From: Cryobacterium glaciale
GTDB lineage: Bacteria; Actinomycetota; Actinomycetes; Actinomycetales; Microbacteriaceae
Direction: 5' to 3'
NCBI RefSeq assembly: GCF_004402535.1
Contig: NZ_SOEY01000028.1
Location: 327,538-391,537 of the forward strand
DNA length: 64,000 nt
Positions 9,176 to 18,092 of the stretch are shown here, one piece after another. How positions within the stretch are numbered: the stretch's first letter is position 1; each line of letters starts with the position of its first letter. The notes beneath the pieces were generated by a model. That model saw only the letters and a list, made by a program, of their open reading frames with translations, was not told the DNA's origin and made no database searches. Both the position numbers and the translations under genes were made by a program.

Positions 9176-10788
9176 ACACACTGCACCTCCTGGCCACGAC
9201 GGTCAAACCGGTTGAGAACAACCCGGTCCTGAACATCTCCATCTTTCTCGCGTTCGTGGCGGTGACCCTGATCATCGTCATCCGCTCGGGCCGCAACAAC
9301 AAGTCCGCCGCTGACTATTACACCGGTGGCCGCTCATTCACCGGACCGCAGAACGGGTTCGCCATCGCCGGCGACTATCTCTCGGCGGCATCGTTCCTCG
9401 GCATCGTCGGCGCGATCGCGATCAGCGGCTACGACGGGTTCATGTACTCGATCGGGTTCCTCGTCGCCTGGCTCGTGGCTCTGCTGCTCGTTGCAGAGCT
9501 CATGCGCAACACCGGCAAGTTCACCATGGCCGATGTGCTCTCCTTCCGGCTCAAGCAGGGCCCCGTGCGCGTGGCAGCAGCCACGACCACCCTCGCCGTC
9601 TGCTTCTTCTACCTGCTCGCCCAGATGGCTGGAGCCGGCGGACTCGTCTCGCTGCTCCTCGGCATCAATGACAAGCTCGGCCAGTCCATCGTGGTTACCA
9701 TCGTCGGCGCGCTGATGATCGTCTACGTACTGGTCGGCGGCATGAAGGGCACCACCTGGGTGCAGATCGTCAAGGCGTTCCTGCTCATCCTCGGCGCTCT
9801 CGCCATGAGCATCTGGGTCATGGCGATCAACGGCTTCAACCTGTCGGCACTGCTCGACACCGCGGTCGCCCAGTCTGCCTTCGGCGCCGACGTTCTGGCC
9901 CCGGGACTGAAGTACGGAACCAACCCGCTCGACTTCATCTCGCTCGCCCTCGCCCTGGTTCTCGGAACCGCCGGCCTCCCGCACGTGCTCATGCGCTTCT
10001 ACACGGTTCCGACCGCCAAGGAAGCTCGTCGCTCGGTCGTCTGGGCCATCTGGCTCATCGGCGCGTTCTACATCTTCACCCTGGTGCTCGGCTTCGGTGC
10101 CGCGTCACTCGTCGGTGCAGACACCATCGAGGCCGCTCCCGGCGGCGTGAACTCGGCAGCCCCGCTGCTCGCGCTCGCCCTCGGCGGTCCGCTGCTGCTC
10201 GGCTTCATCTCGGCGATCGCCTTCGCGACGATCCTCGCCGTCGTGGCCGGAATCACCATCACGGCGGCAACGAGCTTCGCGCACGACATCTACGGATCCG
10301 TCATCAAGAAGGGCAAGGGAAACCCCGACGACGAGGTCAAGGTCGCCCGTCGCACCGTCATCGTGATCGGAATCCTCGCCATCGCCGGTGGTATCGGTGT
10401 GCAGGGTCAGAACATCGCCTTCCTCGTGGCCCTGGCCTTCGCCGTCGCGGCGAGCGCCAACCTGCCGACCATTCTCTATTCCCTGTTCTGGCGTGGCTTC
10501 ACTACCCGGGGCGCGGTTTGGAGCATGTACGGCGGACTCGCCTCGGCCGTCCTTTTGATCATCTTCTCGCCGGTGTTCTCGGGCACCGACACCTCGATGT
10601 TCGGTGCCGGCGTCGACTTCGCGGTCTTCCCGCTGAGCAACCCCGGTATCGTCTCGATCCCGCTCGGGTTTTTCCTGGGCTGGCTCGGATCGGTCACCAG
10701 CACCGTCAAGGAGAGCCCGAAGCTCGCCGCCGAGATGTCGGTGCGTTCGCTCACCGGCCACGGCGCAGAAAAGGCCGTCGAGCACTAA
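9172..10788 (+). CDS. actP: Sodium:solute symporter, ActP-type short-chain carboxylate permease
   Basis: A 538-residue polytopic membrane protein of the solute:sodium symporter family, with about 13 hydrophobic helices. The Na/substrate-site region YTGGRSFTGPQNGFAIAGDY (about 46-65) and the segment LGTAGLPHVLMRFYTVP (about 264-280) are typical of ActP/MctC acetate-propionate permeases. It brings acetate, propionate or similar acids into the cell. Being in one run with prpE and divergent from prpBCD, propionate is the likely main substrate (inference). A GC-rich hairpin follows the stop. Confidence 0.9.
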   Translation: MNTLHLLATTVKPVENNPVLNISIFLAFVAVTLIIVIRSGRNNKSAADYYTGGRSFTGPQNGFAIAGDYLSAASFLGIVGAIAISGYDGFMYSIGFLVAWLVALLLVAELMRNTGKFTMADVLSFRLKQGPVRVAAATTTLAVCFFYLLAQMAGAGGLVSLLLGINDKLGQSIVVTIVGALMIVYVLVGGMKGTTWVQIVKAFLLILGALAMSIWVMAINGFNLSALLDTAVAQSAFGADVLAPGLKYGTNPLDFISLALALVLGTAGLPHVLMRFYTVPTAKEARRSVVWAIWLIGAFYIFTLVLGFGAASLVGADTIEAAPGGVNSAAPLLALALGGPLLLGFISAIAFATILAVVAGITITAATSFAHDIYGSVIKKGKGNPDDEVKVARRTVIVIGILAIAGGIGVQGQNIAFLVALAFAVAASANLPTILYSLFWRGFTTRGAVWSMYGGLASAVLLIIFSPVFSGTDTSMFGAGVDFAVFPLSNPGIVSIPLGFFLGWLGSVTSTVKESPKLAAEMSVRSLTGHGAEKAVEH

Positions 10789-10805
10789 CCCCCCGCAGAA
10801 CAACG

Positions 10806-10842
10806 AACGGGCCGGCCAGGTTTCCCCTGTCCGGCCCGTTTT
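10806..10842 (+). terminator. Hairpin terminator after actP
   Basis: The inverted repeat AACGGGCCGG (10806-10815) and CCGGCCCGTT (10831-10840) is extended inward by CAGG/CCTG and followed by TT. It lies between convergent actP and the SDR gene, so it may act in both directions. Confidence 0.75.
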
Positions 10843-10854
10843 GGTGTTTCTTTA

Positions 10855-11634
10855 CTACTCGCGCACAGTCAGGGGGCCGCGGGCGATCCGGGTCGGCGCC
10901 GCCTGGGCGACCGGCTTGATCACGATTAGGTCGAGGTTCACGTGGGCGGGTCGCTCCACGCTCGACACGATCGTCTCGGCGATATCCTCGGCCGAGAGCG
11001 GATCGGGAACGTTGTCGTAGGCCGCGAACGCCTTGTCAGCGTCACCGTTGAAGCGAACCAGGCCGAACTCATCCGTTTTGACCATGCCAGGCGCGATCTC
11101 GATCACCCGGATCGGTTCCCCCGACAGCTCGAGCCGCAACACCTCGGTCATCGCGTGCGCCGCGAACTTCGCCGCGTTGTACCCGCCGCCTCCGAGGTAG
11201 GCGACGTGGCCTGCGATCGACGTGACGGTCACGATGTCGGCCGACCCGGCCCCCGAGTCGATGCCGGCGCGCAGCAGCGGCAGAATGGCCGTGGTGACGC
11301 GCTTGACGGCCAGCACGTTGATCTCGAACATCCAGGCCCAGTCTTCGATGCTGCCGGCCTCGACGGTGTCGAGTCCCTTGGCGCCGCCGGCGTTGTTGAT
11401 CAGGGCGTGCACCGGGCCGCTAGCTGCCAGGTAGTCGCGCAGCGCGTCGACATCCGCTTGCACCGTGAGGTCGGCGGTGAAGACATCCGCTCCCGTTTCT
11501 GCGTGCAGCGTGGCGAGGCGGTCGGCACGCCGGGCGACCCCCACCACATCCCAGCCTCGAAGCCGGAACAGACGAACGGTCGCCGCTCCGATTCCTGAAC
11601 TTGCTCCGGTCACAACCACTCGTCGAGTACTCAT
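10855..11634 (-). CDS. SDR-family NAD(P)-dependent oxidoreductase
   Basis: A 259-residue classical short-chain dehydrogenase. The dinucleotide loop TGASSGIG is at 9-16, NNAGG follows in the middle, and the catalytic triad is Ser139, Tyr152 and Lys156 (GYNAAK). GVARRADRL after the second strand has Arg residues that favour NADP over NAD. It resembles the YdfG/serine 3-dehydrogenase group, which oxidises beta-hydroxy acids or alcohols; the substrate is unknown. The frame opens further upstream to 11664, but the ATG at 11634 starts directly at the first beta strand. It is divergent from the acyltransferase, with 29 bases between the starts. Confidence 0.88.
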   Translation of the reverse strand: MSTRRVVVTGASSGIGAATVRLFRLRGWDVVGVARRADRLATLHAETGADVFTADLTVQADVDALRDYLAASGPVHALINNAGGAKGLDTVEAGSIEDWAWMFEINVLAVKRVTTAILPLLRAGIDSGAGSADIVTVTSIAGHVAYLGGGGYNAAKFAAHAMTEVLRLELSGEPIRVIEIAPGMVKTDEFGLVRFNGDADKAFAAYDNVPDPLSAEDIAETIVSSVERPAHVNLDLIVIKPVAQAAPTRIARGPLTVRE

Positions 11635-11663
11635 TTGTCCATTGTGGCGGGAGAATGGATTCA

Positions 11664-12776
11664 ATGAGCACCGTACCGATGAACTCAGTGGGCACCGCCA
11701 TCACTCAACCGCGTCGTCGCGTACCCCTCTGGGACAACGCGCGCTGGATCGCGATCACCCTCATGGTGGTCGGCCACGCTATTCTCAAACTCATCGGCGA
11801 AGCGGATGTCGCGTACACGCTCTACCTGTTCATCTACGCGTTCCACGTGCCGGTTTTCGTGGCCGTGAGCGGCTACTTTGCCAAGAGCGGGCCGCCCGAC
11901 GCACGGCAGATGCACCGGCTGCTCACCGACATCATCATTCCGTACGTCATCTTCGAGACGATCTGGACCGGCCTGCGCTGGATTTTGGGCGGCAAACTTG
12001 TCCTGGACTACTCCACCGCGAGCTGGACCCTGTGGTTCCTGCTCGCCCTGCTGGTCTGGCGCATCGCCCTGCCCTACCTCGTGCTGCTGCGCTACCCCCT
12101 GCTGATCAGCATCGCTATCTCCATCGGCGCCGGGTACCTTCCGAATATCGATGGAACCTTCGCCCTCTCCCGCACCCTCGGGCTGCTGCCGTTCTTCGTG
12201 TTCGGCTGGAAACTGCGGCAGTGGCTGCTGACCGACACCTGGCTGGAACTGCGCGCCGGCCTCATCTGGCGCTGGCGGGCCGGGGCGATCGGGCTCTTCG
12301 CGCTGCTCTACCTGGTCATCGCGCTGAACATCCAGGCCCTGCGGGACCTGCAGGTGCGCCGTTTTCTGCTCTACGACGAGGCCTACGGCGTGTTTGACTA
12401 TTCCTCATGGTGGGCCGGCGGCATCCGTTTGGCGGTCATGCTGCTCGCCTTCGCGCTCATCGTGGCGTTCCTCATGCTGATTCCCAGGCGTTCGACTTGG
12501 TTCACCGATCTCGGCGCTGCCACGATGTACATCTACCTGCTGCACACCTTCGTGCTGTACCCGCTGCGGGAGATGGGCGTGCTCGACGGGCCCCAGCCGG
12601 CGTGGGTTCTGCCCGGCATGATCGTGCTGAGCGTGGCCATCTCGATCGTGCTGTCCCTGCCCGTCGTTCGACGGGCGTTTCGGCCGCTCGTCGAGCCGCG
12701 GGCGCGGTGGCTGTTCCGGTCTAGTGCGGCCACACCCACCGGAACGATCGTGCTGCCGCAGCGCGATCGCAAATGA
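11664..12776 (+). CDS. Acyltransferase-3 family membrane protein
   Basis: An integral membrane O-acyltransferase of about 370 residues with about ten hydrophobic helices. The N-terminal segment WDNARWIAITLMVVGHAI and then FHVPVFVAVSGYFAKSG are the usual acyltransferase-3 signatures, with the conserved His of VGHA. Relatives (fucose 4-O-acetylase-like, OafA-like) acetylate cell-surface sugars. The ATG at 11664 has GGGAG ten bases upstream and is preferred over the in-frame ATGs at 11601 and 11655. No glycan biosynthesis genes are adjacent, so the target is unknown. Confidence 0.83.
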   Translation: MSTVPMNSVGTAITQPRRRVPLWDNARWIAITLMVVGHAILKLIGEADVAYTLYLFIYAFHVPVFVAVSGYFAKSGPPDARQMHRLLTDIIIPYVIFETIWTGLRWILGGKLVLDYSTASWTLWFLLALLVWRIALPYLVLLRYPLLISIAISIGAGYLPNIDGTFALSRTLGLLPFFVFGWKLRQWLLTDTWLELRAGLIWRWRAGAIGLFALLYLVIALNIQALRDLQVRRFLLYDEAYGVFDYSSWWAGGIRLAVMLLAFALIVAFLMLIPRRSTWFTDLGAATMYIYLLHTFVLYPLREMGVLDGPQPAWVLPGMIVLSVAISIVLSLPVVRRAFRPLVEPRARWLFRSSAATPTGTIVLPQRDRK

Positions 12777-12812
12777 CCGCTCGAACAACATGACGTTGTG
12801 TTTCGCCCGCTG

Positions 12813-12841
12813 TTGCACGGCCATTCGGGCCTCTTTATGCT
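12813..12841 (+). promoter_or_regulatory. Possible sigma-70-type promoter of metY
   Basis: TTGCAC (12813-12818) and TATGCT (12836-12841) are separated by exactly 17 bases, giving a predicted start near 12848 and a leader of about 42 bases. The match is moderate. It competes with a Cys-rich reading frame (12790-12876) that would need a start farther upstream. AGCGC (12851-12855) and GCGCT (12866-12870) could form a small hairpin just before the metY ribosome site GGAGG (12880-12884). Confidence 0.35.
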
Positions 12842-12889
12842 CGGGGCCAGAGCGCTGGAGAGTCCGCGCTGTATGAGCCGGAGGCTATC

Positions 12890-14221
12890 GTGACCGACAA
12901 TTCTTCATCGTGGAAGTTTGAGACCAAGCAGGTTCACTCCGGCGCTCGTCCCGACCCGGTCACCAACGCGCGGGCCACCCCGATCTACCAGACCACGTCC
13001 TACGTGTTCAACAGCTCCGAGCACGCCCAGAACCTGTTTGCGCTGGCCGAATTCGGCAATATCTACACCCGCATCCAGAACCCCACCCAGGCGGTCGTCG
13101 AAGAGCGCGTCGCCGCGCTCGAGGGCGGCACCGCGGCGCTGCTGCTGTCGAGCGGCCAGTCGGCATCCACCTTTGCGGTGCTGAACATCGCGCAGGCCGG
13201 TGACCACATCGTGTCATCGAGCTCGATCTACGGCGGCACCTACAACCTGTTCAAGTACACCCTGGCCAAGCTCGGCATCGAGGTCACCTTCGTCGAAGAC
13301 CAGGATGACGCGGCCGAGTGGGAGCGCGCGGTGCGCCCGAACACCAAGCTGTTCTTCGCCGAGACCATCGGCAACCCGCGCATCAACGTGCTCGACATCT
13401 CGCTCGTAGCGGATGTCGCCCACACGGCGGGTATTCCGCTCATCGTCGACAACACCATCGCCACGCCCTACCTGATTCGCCCGTTCGAGCACGGCGCCGA
13501 CATCATCGTGCACTCGGCCACCAAATTCCTCGGCGGCCACGGCACCATCATCGGCGGCGTGCTCGTCGACGGCGGCACGTTCGAGTGGTCGAAGAACGTG
13601 GAGAAGTTCCCCGGCCTGACCGAACCGGACCCGTCGTACCACGGCGCGAGCTACACCACGGCCGTCGGCGACGGCATCGCCTACGTCATCAAGGCGCGCG
13701 TGCAGCTGCTGCGCGACCTCGGAAGCGCCATCGCCCCGGCGAGCGCCTGGCAGCTGATCCAGGGCATCGAGACGCTGAGCCTGCGCATCGAACGCCACGT
13801 GCAGAACGCCCAGGACATCGCCGAGTGGCTCGACAACCACGAGGACATCGCCTCGGTGAACTACGCCGGACTGCCGTCGAGCCCCTGGTATGCGACCGCC
13901 AACAAGTACGCTCCGCTCGGCGTCGGCGCGGTGCTCTCGTTCGAGCTCAAGGGCGGCGTCGCAGCCGGCCGCGCCCTCGTCGACAACCTGAGCCTGTTCA
14001 GCCATCTCGCCAACATCGGCGACGTGCGATCCCTGGTGATACACCCGGCCTCGACCACGCACGCCCAGCTCACCCCTGAGCAGCAGCTGACCGCCGGCGT
14101 CACGCCCGGCCTGGTGCGCCTCTCGGTGGGCATCGAGAACGTCGCCGATCTGAAAGCCGACCTTGAGGACGGTCTGGCCGCTGCCCGCGCCGTCGTCAAG
14201 CGCGACCGCGCCGACGCCTAA
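12890..14221 (+). CDS. metY: O-acetylhomoserine sulfhydrylase
   Basis: A PLP enzyme that makes homocysteine from O-acetylhomoserine and sulfide (it may also act on O-acetylserine). The 443-residue length suits MetY rather than the roughly 390-residue cystathionine synthases. The PLP-binding lysine is in [11 protein letters not shown] (about Lys212), with [10 protein letters not shown] upstream. The GTG start at 12890 has GGAGG five bases before it. metX, which supplies O-acetylhomoserine, follows after a 72-base spacer containing a strong hairpin. I found no recognisable SAM riboswitch in the 113-base leader. Confidence 0.95.
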   Translation: MTDNSSSWKFETKQVHSGARPDPVTNARATPIYQTTSYVFNSSEHAQNLFALAEFGNIYTRIQNPTQAVVEERVAALEGGTAALLLSSGQSASTFAVLNIAQAGDHIVSSSSIYGGTYNLFKYTLAKLGIEVTFVEDQDDAAEWERAVRPNTKLFFAETIGNPRINVLDISLVADVAHTAGIPLIVDNTIATPYLIRPFEHGADIIVHSATKFLGGHGTIIGGVLVDGGTFEWSKNVEKFPGLTEPDPSYHGASYTTAVGDGIAYVIKARVQLLRDLGSAIAPASAWQLIQGIETLSLRIERHVQNAQDIAEWLDNHEDIASVNYAGLPSSPWYATANKYAPLGVGAVLSFELKGGVAAGRALVDNLSLFSHLANIGDVRSLVIHPASTTHAQLTPEQQLTAGVTPGLVRLSVGIENVADLKADLEDGLAAARAVVKRDRADA

Positions 14222-14232
14222 AGCCGGTCGCC

Positions 14233-14264
14233 GCCCGGGCGCACAACGTAACATGCGCCCGGGC
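14233..14264 (+). terminator. Hairpin between metY and metX
   Basis: An 11-bp perfect inverted repeat, GCCCGGGCGCA (14233-14243) and TGCGCCCGGGC (14254-14264), with a 10-base loop and no T-tract. It could end metY transcripts, attenuate read-through into metX, or stabilise the metY 3' end. Confidence 0.6.
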
Positions 14265-14293
14265 CGTTCATTCCACCGCCAGAATGGACGTGT

Positions 14294-15496
14294 ATGGAAT
14301 GGCAATCATCAGCAGACACGGTCCCGTCGAGCTTCATCACCGAAGCCCAGGCGCGCTCGGTCCTCGGCAAGCCTCCGGCGACCGGCGCCTGGCGCGACGG
14401 CGACCCGGTCGGCCACCGACAGTTTTTGAACCTCGGCCCGCTCACCTTCGAGGCGGGCGGCAGCCTGCCGAATGTGCGTCTCGCCTATGAAACCTGGGGC
14501 ACCCTCAACCCGGCCGGCGACAATGCCGTGCTCGTGCTGCACGCCCTCACCGGTGACAGCCACGTGGTCGGCGCACCCGGTCCCGGCCACGAGACCGGCG
14601 GCTGGTGGGACGGCATCGTCGGCCCCGACCTGGCCATCGACACCGATCGTTGGTTCGTCGTGGCACCGAACATGCTCGGCGGCTGCCAGGGCAGCACCGG
14701 GCCGGCCTCGCTCGCGCCCGATGCGCTGGAGTGGGGCATCCGCTTTCCCTATCTGACCATTCGGGACCAGGTCGACGCGCAGCGCGTGTTCAGCGACCGG
14801 CTCGGCATCGACCGCTGGGCCGCCGTCATCGGCGGTTCCATGGGCGGTATGCACGCCCTCGAATGGGCGATCGAGACCCCGGAGCGGGTCGACCGCCTCA
14901 TCATTTTGGCCGCGCCGCCCGTCACGACCGCCGACCAGATCGGCCTCAACTCGGTGCAGATCGAGGCCATCCGCACCGACCCGGCCTTTCGAGCCGGCGA
15001 CTATTACGACGAAGCGGATGGCGATGGCCCGACCCGTGGGCTGGCCCTGGCCCGCCGCATGGCCCTGTTGAACTACCGAAGCCCGGCCGAATTGAACGCC
15101 CGCTTCGACCGTGGGTGGCAGAGCGGCATCAGTCCGCTCGGCGCCAACGGCCGCTTCGCCGTGGAATCGTACCTCGACTTTCACGGCAATAAATTCACCC
15201 GACGATTCGACGCCAACAGCTACATCGTGCTCGTCGAAGCCATGAACTCCCACGATGTCGGTCGCGGACGCGGCGGCGTCGCGGCTGCCCTCGCCCTGAT
15301 CACCGCCCGCTCGGTCGTCGTCGGAATTGACAGCGACCGACTGTTCCCGGTCGATGGCCAACGCACCATCGCCGCCCACCTCCCGAATAATATCGACGGC
15401 CCCACCGCGGTGGTGCTGGAATCCGGGTATGGTCACGATGGCTTCCTCATTGAGAACGAAGCAATCGGCGCCCAGATTCGGCGGGTGTTGCACTAA
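14294..15496 (+). CDS. metX: Homoserine O-acetyltransferase
   Basis: Transfers an acetyl group from acetyl-CoA to homoserine, the first committed step to methionine in this branch. The 400-residue alpha/beta-hydrolase has the nucleophile elbow GGSMGG (Ser182), an early LAYETWGTLNPAGDNAVLV segment typical of MetX, and late Asp and His catalytic regions (DSDRLFPV and ESGYGHDGFL). Acetyl rather than succinyl transfer is assumed from the MetX family and from the neighbouring O-acetylhomoserine sulfhydrylase. Confidence 0.95.
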   Translation: MEWQSSADTVPSSFITEAQARSVLGKPPATGAWRDGDPVGHRQFLNLGPLTFEAGGSLPNVRLAYETWGTLNPAGDNAVLVLHALTGDSHVVGAPGPGHETGGWWDGIVGPDLAIDTDRWFVVAPNMLGGCQGSTGPASLAPDALEWGIRFPYLTIRDQVDAQRVFSDRLGIDRWAAVIGGSMGGMHALEWAIETPERVDRLIILAAPPVTTADQIGLNSVQIEAIRTDPAFRAGDYYDEADGDGPTRGLALARRMALLNYRSPAELNARFDRGWQSGISPLGANGRFAVESYLDFHGNKFTRRFDANSYIVLVEAMNSHDVGRGRGGVAAALALITARSVVVGIDSDRLFPVDGQRTIAAHLPNNIDGPTAVVLESGYGHDGFLIENEAIGAQIRRVLH

Positions 15497-15567
15497 GGCG
15501 ATCTGCGCGTGTGTGGCGCCCGGTATGGTGCTGATAGACACGTTCATCTCCAACCCGACAGGCACCC

Positions 15568-16737
15568 ATGCAACGCATTTTAAAGGAGCGCGACCGTCTC
15601 CTGCGAAGAGCGGTGCAGGCAGCCGGGCTCACCGGTTCGGCTACGACGCTCACCTGTCTGCTGGTGCCGGGCGGTGTGCAAGCCGACGCTCGTACGTGGG
15701 CCGCCGTGTTCGTGCTGTTCATGACTGCCGGCCAGTACCTGCTCGGCAGCACCGGGGCACTGCGCTGGGCCGTGTTGACCGTGCTCAGCGGGCTGGCCAT
15801 CATCCTGGTCGTCGGATTAGCCAGCCATCCCGGCGTGCCCCCGAACCTGATCGAGGAAAGCGTCATCGGCATGGTCTCCACCGCACCGATGTGCGCGGTC
15901 GCGGCCGTGCTGCTGACCAGCCCGCGCCGGCTGCTGCTGCTCGTGACTTTCTTCGTCGTCACCATCACCTGTGTGGCCGTGGTGACGGTCGATGCGCCAG
16001 ACCGCACGGTGCTGCTGGCCCTGACCGTGAGTATGTGGCTGGCCTTCACTCTCGCCTCTTGGTGGATCGCGCAGAGCGTGCCCCGCGTGATGCACCGCAT
16101 CGCCGCGATCGGCCGCGCCCATCGAGCCGAACGGCACGCGAGCGAGCTCGAAGCGCAACGCCGCCAGGACGCCCGCCTGCTGCACGACACCGTGCTCGCC
16201 ACCCTGACCCTGCTCGCGCATTCCGGTGTCGGGGTGAGCCCGACCGCCTTACAGAAACAGGCCGGCGATGACGCCAGGCTGCTGCGCCAACTGCGCCTCG
16301 GCGGCCTGCCGACCCCGCGCCGTTCCGGGGTGTACAGCCTGGAACCGGCCACGGTCCTCACCCTCGGCGACACCCTCGACGCCGTGCGCCAGCGGTTCGA
16401 ACGCCTGGGCCTCACCGTCAACTGGCACGGCAGCGGCCAGGTGCAGCTGCACAGCAATGTGCTCGACTCCTTCCTGCTGGCGCTCTCCGAATGCCTCGAA
16501 AACGTGCGTCGCCACTCCGGGGTCGACCACGCCGACGTGACCATAACGGATGACGACACCACCGTTCGCGCGATGGTCACCGACACCGGGGTCGGCTTCA
16601 ATCTCGGCCAGGTGGGCTCCGAACGGCTCGGCGTTGCCGAATCGGTCATCGCTCGGTTGCGCGACGTCGGCGGCAACGGCCGCCTGTTCTCCTCGCCGGG
16701 CGCCGGAACGACGGTCGTCCTGGAAGTTCCTAAGTGA
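15568..16737 (+). CDS. Two-component sensor histidine kinase (HisKA_3-like)
   Basis: A 389-residue membrane sensor kinase. About five hydrophobic helices occupy residues 25-170. A dimerisation/phosphoacceptor region follows (EAQRRQDARLLHDTVLATL, putative phospho-His206), then a HATPase domain with N-box LALSECLENVRRHSG and G-box DTGVGFN. It fits the NarL-partner class of kinases that phosphorylate LuxR-type regulators, and such a regulator is encoded two genes downstream. The stop overlaps the next gene's GTG as GTGA. The signal sensed is unknown; the region before the His has no periplasmic sensor domain of note. Confidence 0.85.
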   Translation: MQRILKERDRLLRRAVQAAGLTGSATTLTCLLVPGGVQADARTWAAVFVLFMTAGQYLLGSTGALRWAVLTVLSGLAIILVVGLASHPGVPPNLIEESVIGMVSTAPMCAVAAVLLTSPRRLLLLVTFFVVTITCVAVVTVDAPDRTVLLALTVSMWLAFTLASWWIAQSVPRVMHRIAAIGRAHRAERHASELEAQRRQDARLLHDTVLATLTLLAHSGVGVSPTALQKQAGDDARLLRQLRLGGLPTPRRSGVYSLEPATVLTLGDTLDAVRQRFERLGLTVNWHGSGQVQLHSNVLDSFLLALSECLENVRRHSGVDHADVTITDDDTTVRAMVTDTGVGFNLGQVGSERLGVAESVIARLRDVGGNGRLFSSPGAGTTVVLEVPK

Positions 16738-18047
16738 GCCAGTTCAGCGATACCGCGCCCATCGCCACCCACCCGCGCGGTGTCGGTTCGCGTCTGCTCG
16801 GCGGCCCCTCCGAGCGGAGCTGGCCGCCGGCATCCGCTGGTCGGCGCAGTCGTACTGACCTGCTGCCGCTGCGGTTTCCGCGCACGATCTTGCGAGGCGA
16901 CGGCCGCATCACCGTGTTCCGGTCAGACCAGAACGGTTTGGGCGCCCGTCATCTGGGAATCGGCATGCGCGTCAGCGGCGCCTGTATCGCGCTGTTCCTG
17001 CTCGTGCGGCTGATCATTCAGTCGGACCCGGCCCACCTTCCGGTGCTCAGCATTCTGGCCTGGGTGATTCTGCTGGCGACCGCCGTGGCCGTGAACCTCG
17101 CCGTGCACAAACTGGCGTCCCGCCTGCCGCTCGGGTTGTTCCTGGCTGCCCTCGGTGCCTGCGCGGTCGTGGTGGCACTGGATCTGGCCGGGGCGAGCGA
17201 CTTCCCCACCGCCGCCCCCGCCGTCGGTGCCTTCCTCCTGTCGATCGTGACGCTGCGGGAAACCGGCGACATCACCATGGCCACCGTCGCCCTCGGCCTG
17301 GCCCTGAGCGCGGGAACCCTGTTCGAAACGCGCACAGACCTGCTCACCCTGGGTCCGGACGTGCTGTCCATTGCCCTGGCGGTGGCGCCGCCGCTGGTCG
17401 GGGCGAGCATCGTGCAGGCGTTTCGGCGCATGGTGCAGCGCGAACTCGACCTGGTGCTGGTGCAGAGCACGGTGTCCCAGCCACGATTCGCGGTCGGCAT
17501 GCTCGCCTCCGAGCAGCTGGCCCAGCTCGACCTCGATGCTGAAACCCTGCTCGACGATGTCGCCCAGGGCCGCACCGCGTTGCCACTCGCACCGTCGACG
17601 GCGACGACGGCGGCGTCCCTGGCCACCCAGTTACGTCTGCACCTGATCGAGGGCCGCACGGAGACCTGGCTGCACCATGCAATCACCGAGAGTGAATTTC
17701 TCGGCCCGGTCGTCGTGCTGAGCGATCCGGCCGGCCTCGCCGGCCTGCTGTCCCCGCCGCAACGCGATGGGCTGCTTCTCACGATTTGGCTCCTGATCGG
17801 GGATACGGCGCGGTCAGGGGCATCCGTTTCGCTGCGCCTTGGACCGATTGCCCCCACACATGGGGCAGGGCCGCACCACAAGGTACGTTTTCCGGTCGAA
17901 TTGACCACAACGGGGGTCGCCCGACGGCGTGTCGATCCGGAAACCTGGCAGGCGATTCGTGCCGTCGGCCCGCATGTGGACTCAAATCGGTCCGGAAGCC
18001 TGCGGGTCGACATCGAGTGTAGTGTGGTCAATCCCGCGGATGCCTAA
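16734..18047 (+). CDS. Membrane protein resembling a degenerate histidine kinase
   Basis: A 437-residue protein I do not recognise as a named family. An Arg-rich N-terminus (1-75) is followed by about six hydrophobic helices (77-230), a helical segment MVQRELDLVLVQSTVSQ, and a soluble C-terminal half. The layout matches the neighbouring kinase, but at the phosphoacceptor position there is LASEQLAQLDLDAETLL with no His. The C-terminal half has no N-box Asn or DxGxG box, ending in RLGPI and later strands where an ATPase would end. It sits between the kinase (4-base overlap) and the response regulator, suggesting a non-catalytic partner or co-sensor (inference). Confidence 0.6.
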   Translation: MSQFSDTAPIATHPRGVGSRLLGGPSERSWPPASAGRRSRTDLLPLRFPRTILRGDGRITVFRSDQNGLGARHLGIGMRVSGACIALFLLVRLIIQSDPAHLPVLSILAWVILLATAVAVNLAVHKLASRLPLGLFLAALGACAVVVALDLAGASDFPTAAPAVGAFLLSIVTLRETGDITMATVALGLALSAGTLFETRTDLLTLGPDVLSIALAVAPPLVGASIVQAFRRMVQRELDLVLVQSTVSQPRFAVGMLASEQLAQLDLDAETLLDDVAQGRTALPLAPSTATTAASLATQLRLHLIEGRTETWLHHAITESEFLGPVVVLSDPAGLAGLLSPPQRDGLLLTIWLLIGDTARSGASVSLRLGPIAPTHGAGPHHKVRFPVELTTTGVARRRVDPETWQAIRAVGPHVDSNRSGSLRVDIECSVVNPADA

Positions 18048-18092
18048 TATTGGGGATTTTGACGATAGGGTGCAGGCAGTAGGAGGCAGAAA

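Noticed and set aside
12777..12889. SAM or other methionine riboswitch before metY
   Set aside because: No match to the SAM-I, SAM-II or SAM-IV core patterns; only a short AGCGC/GCGCT hairpin is present.
12873..12893. Six-codon frame MSRRLS overlapping the metY GTG
   Set aside because: No ribosome site and its Arg codons coincide with the metY ribosome site, so it is probably chance.
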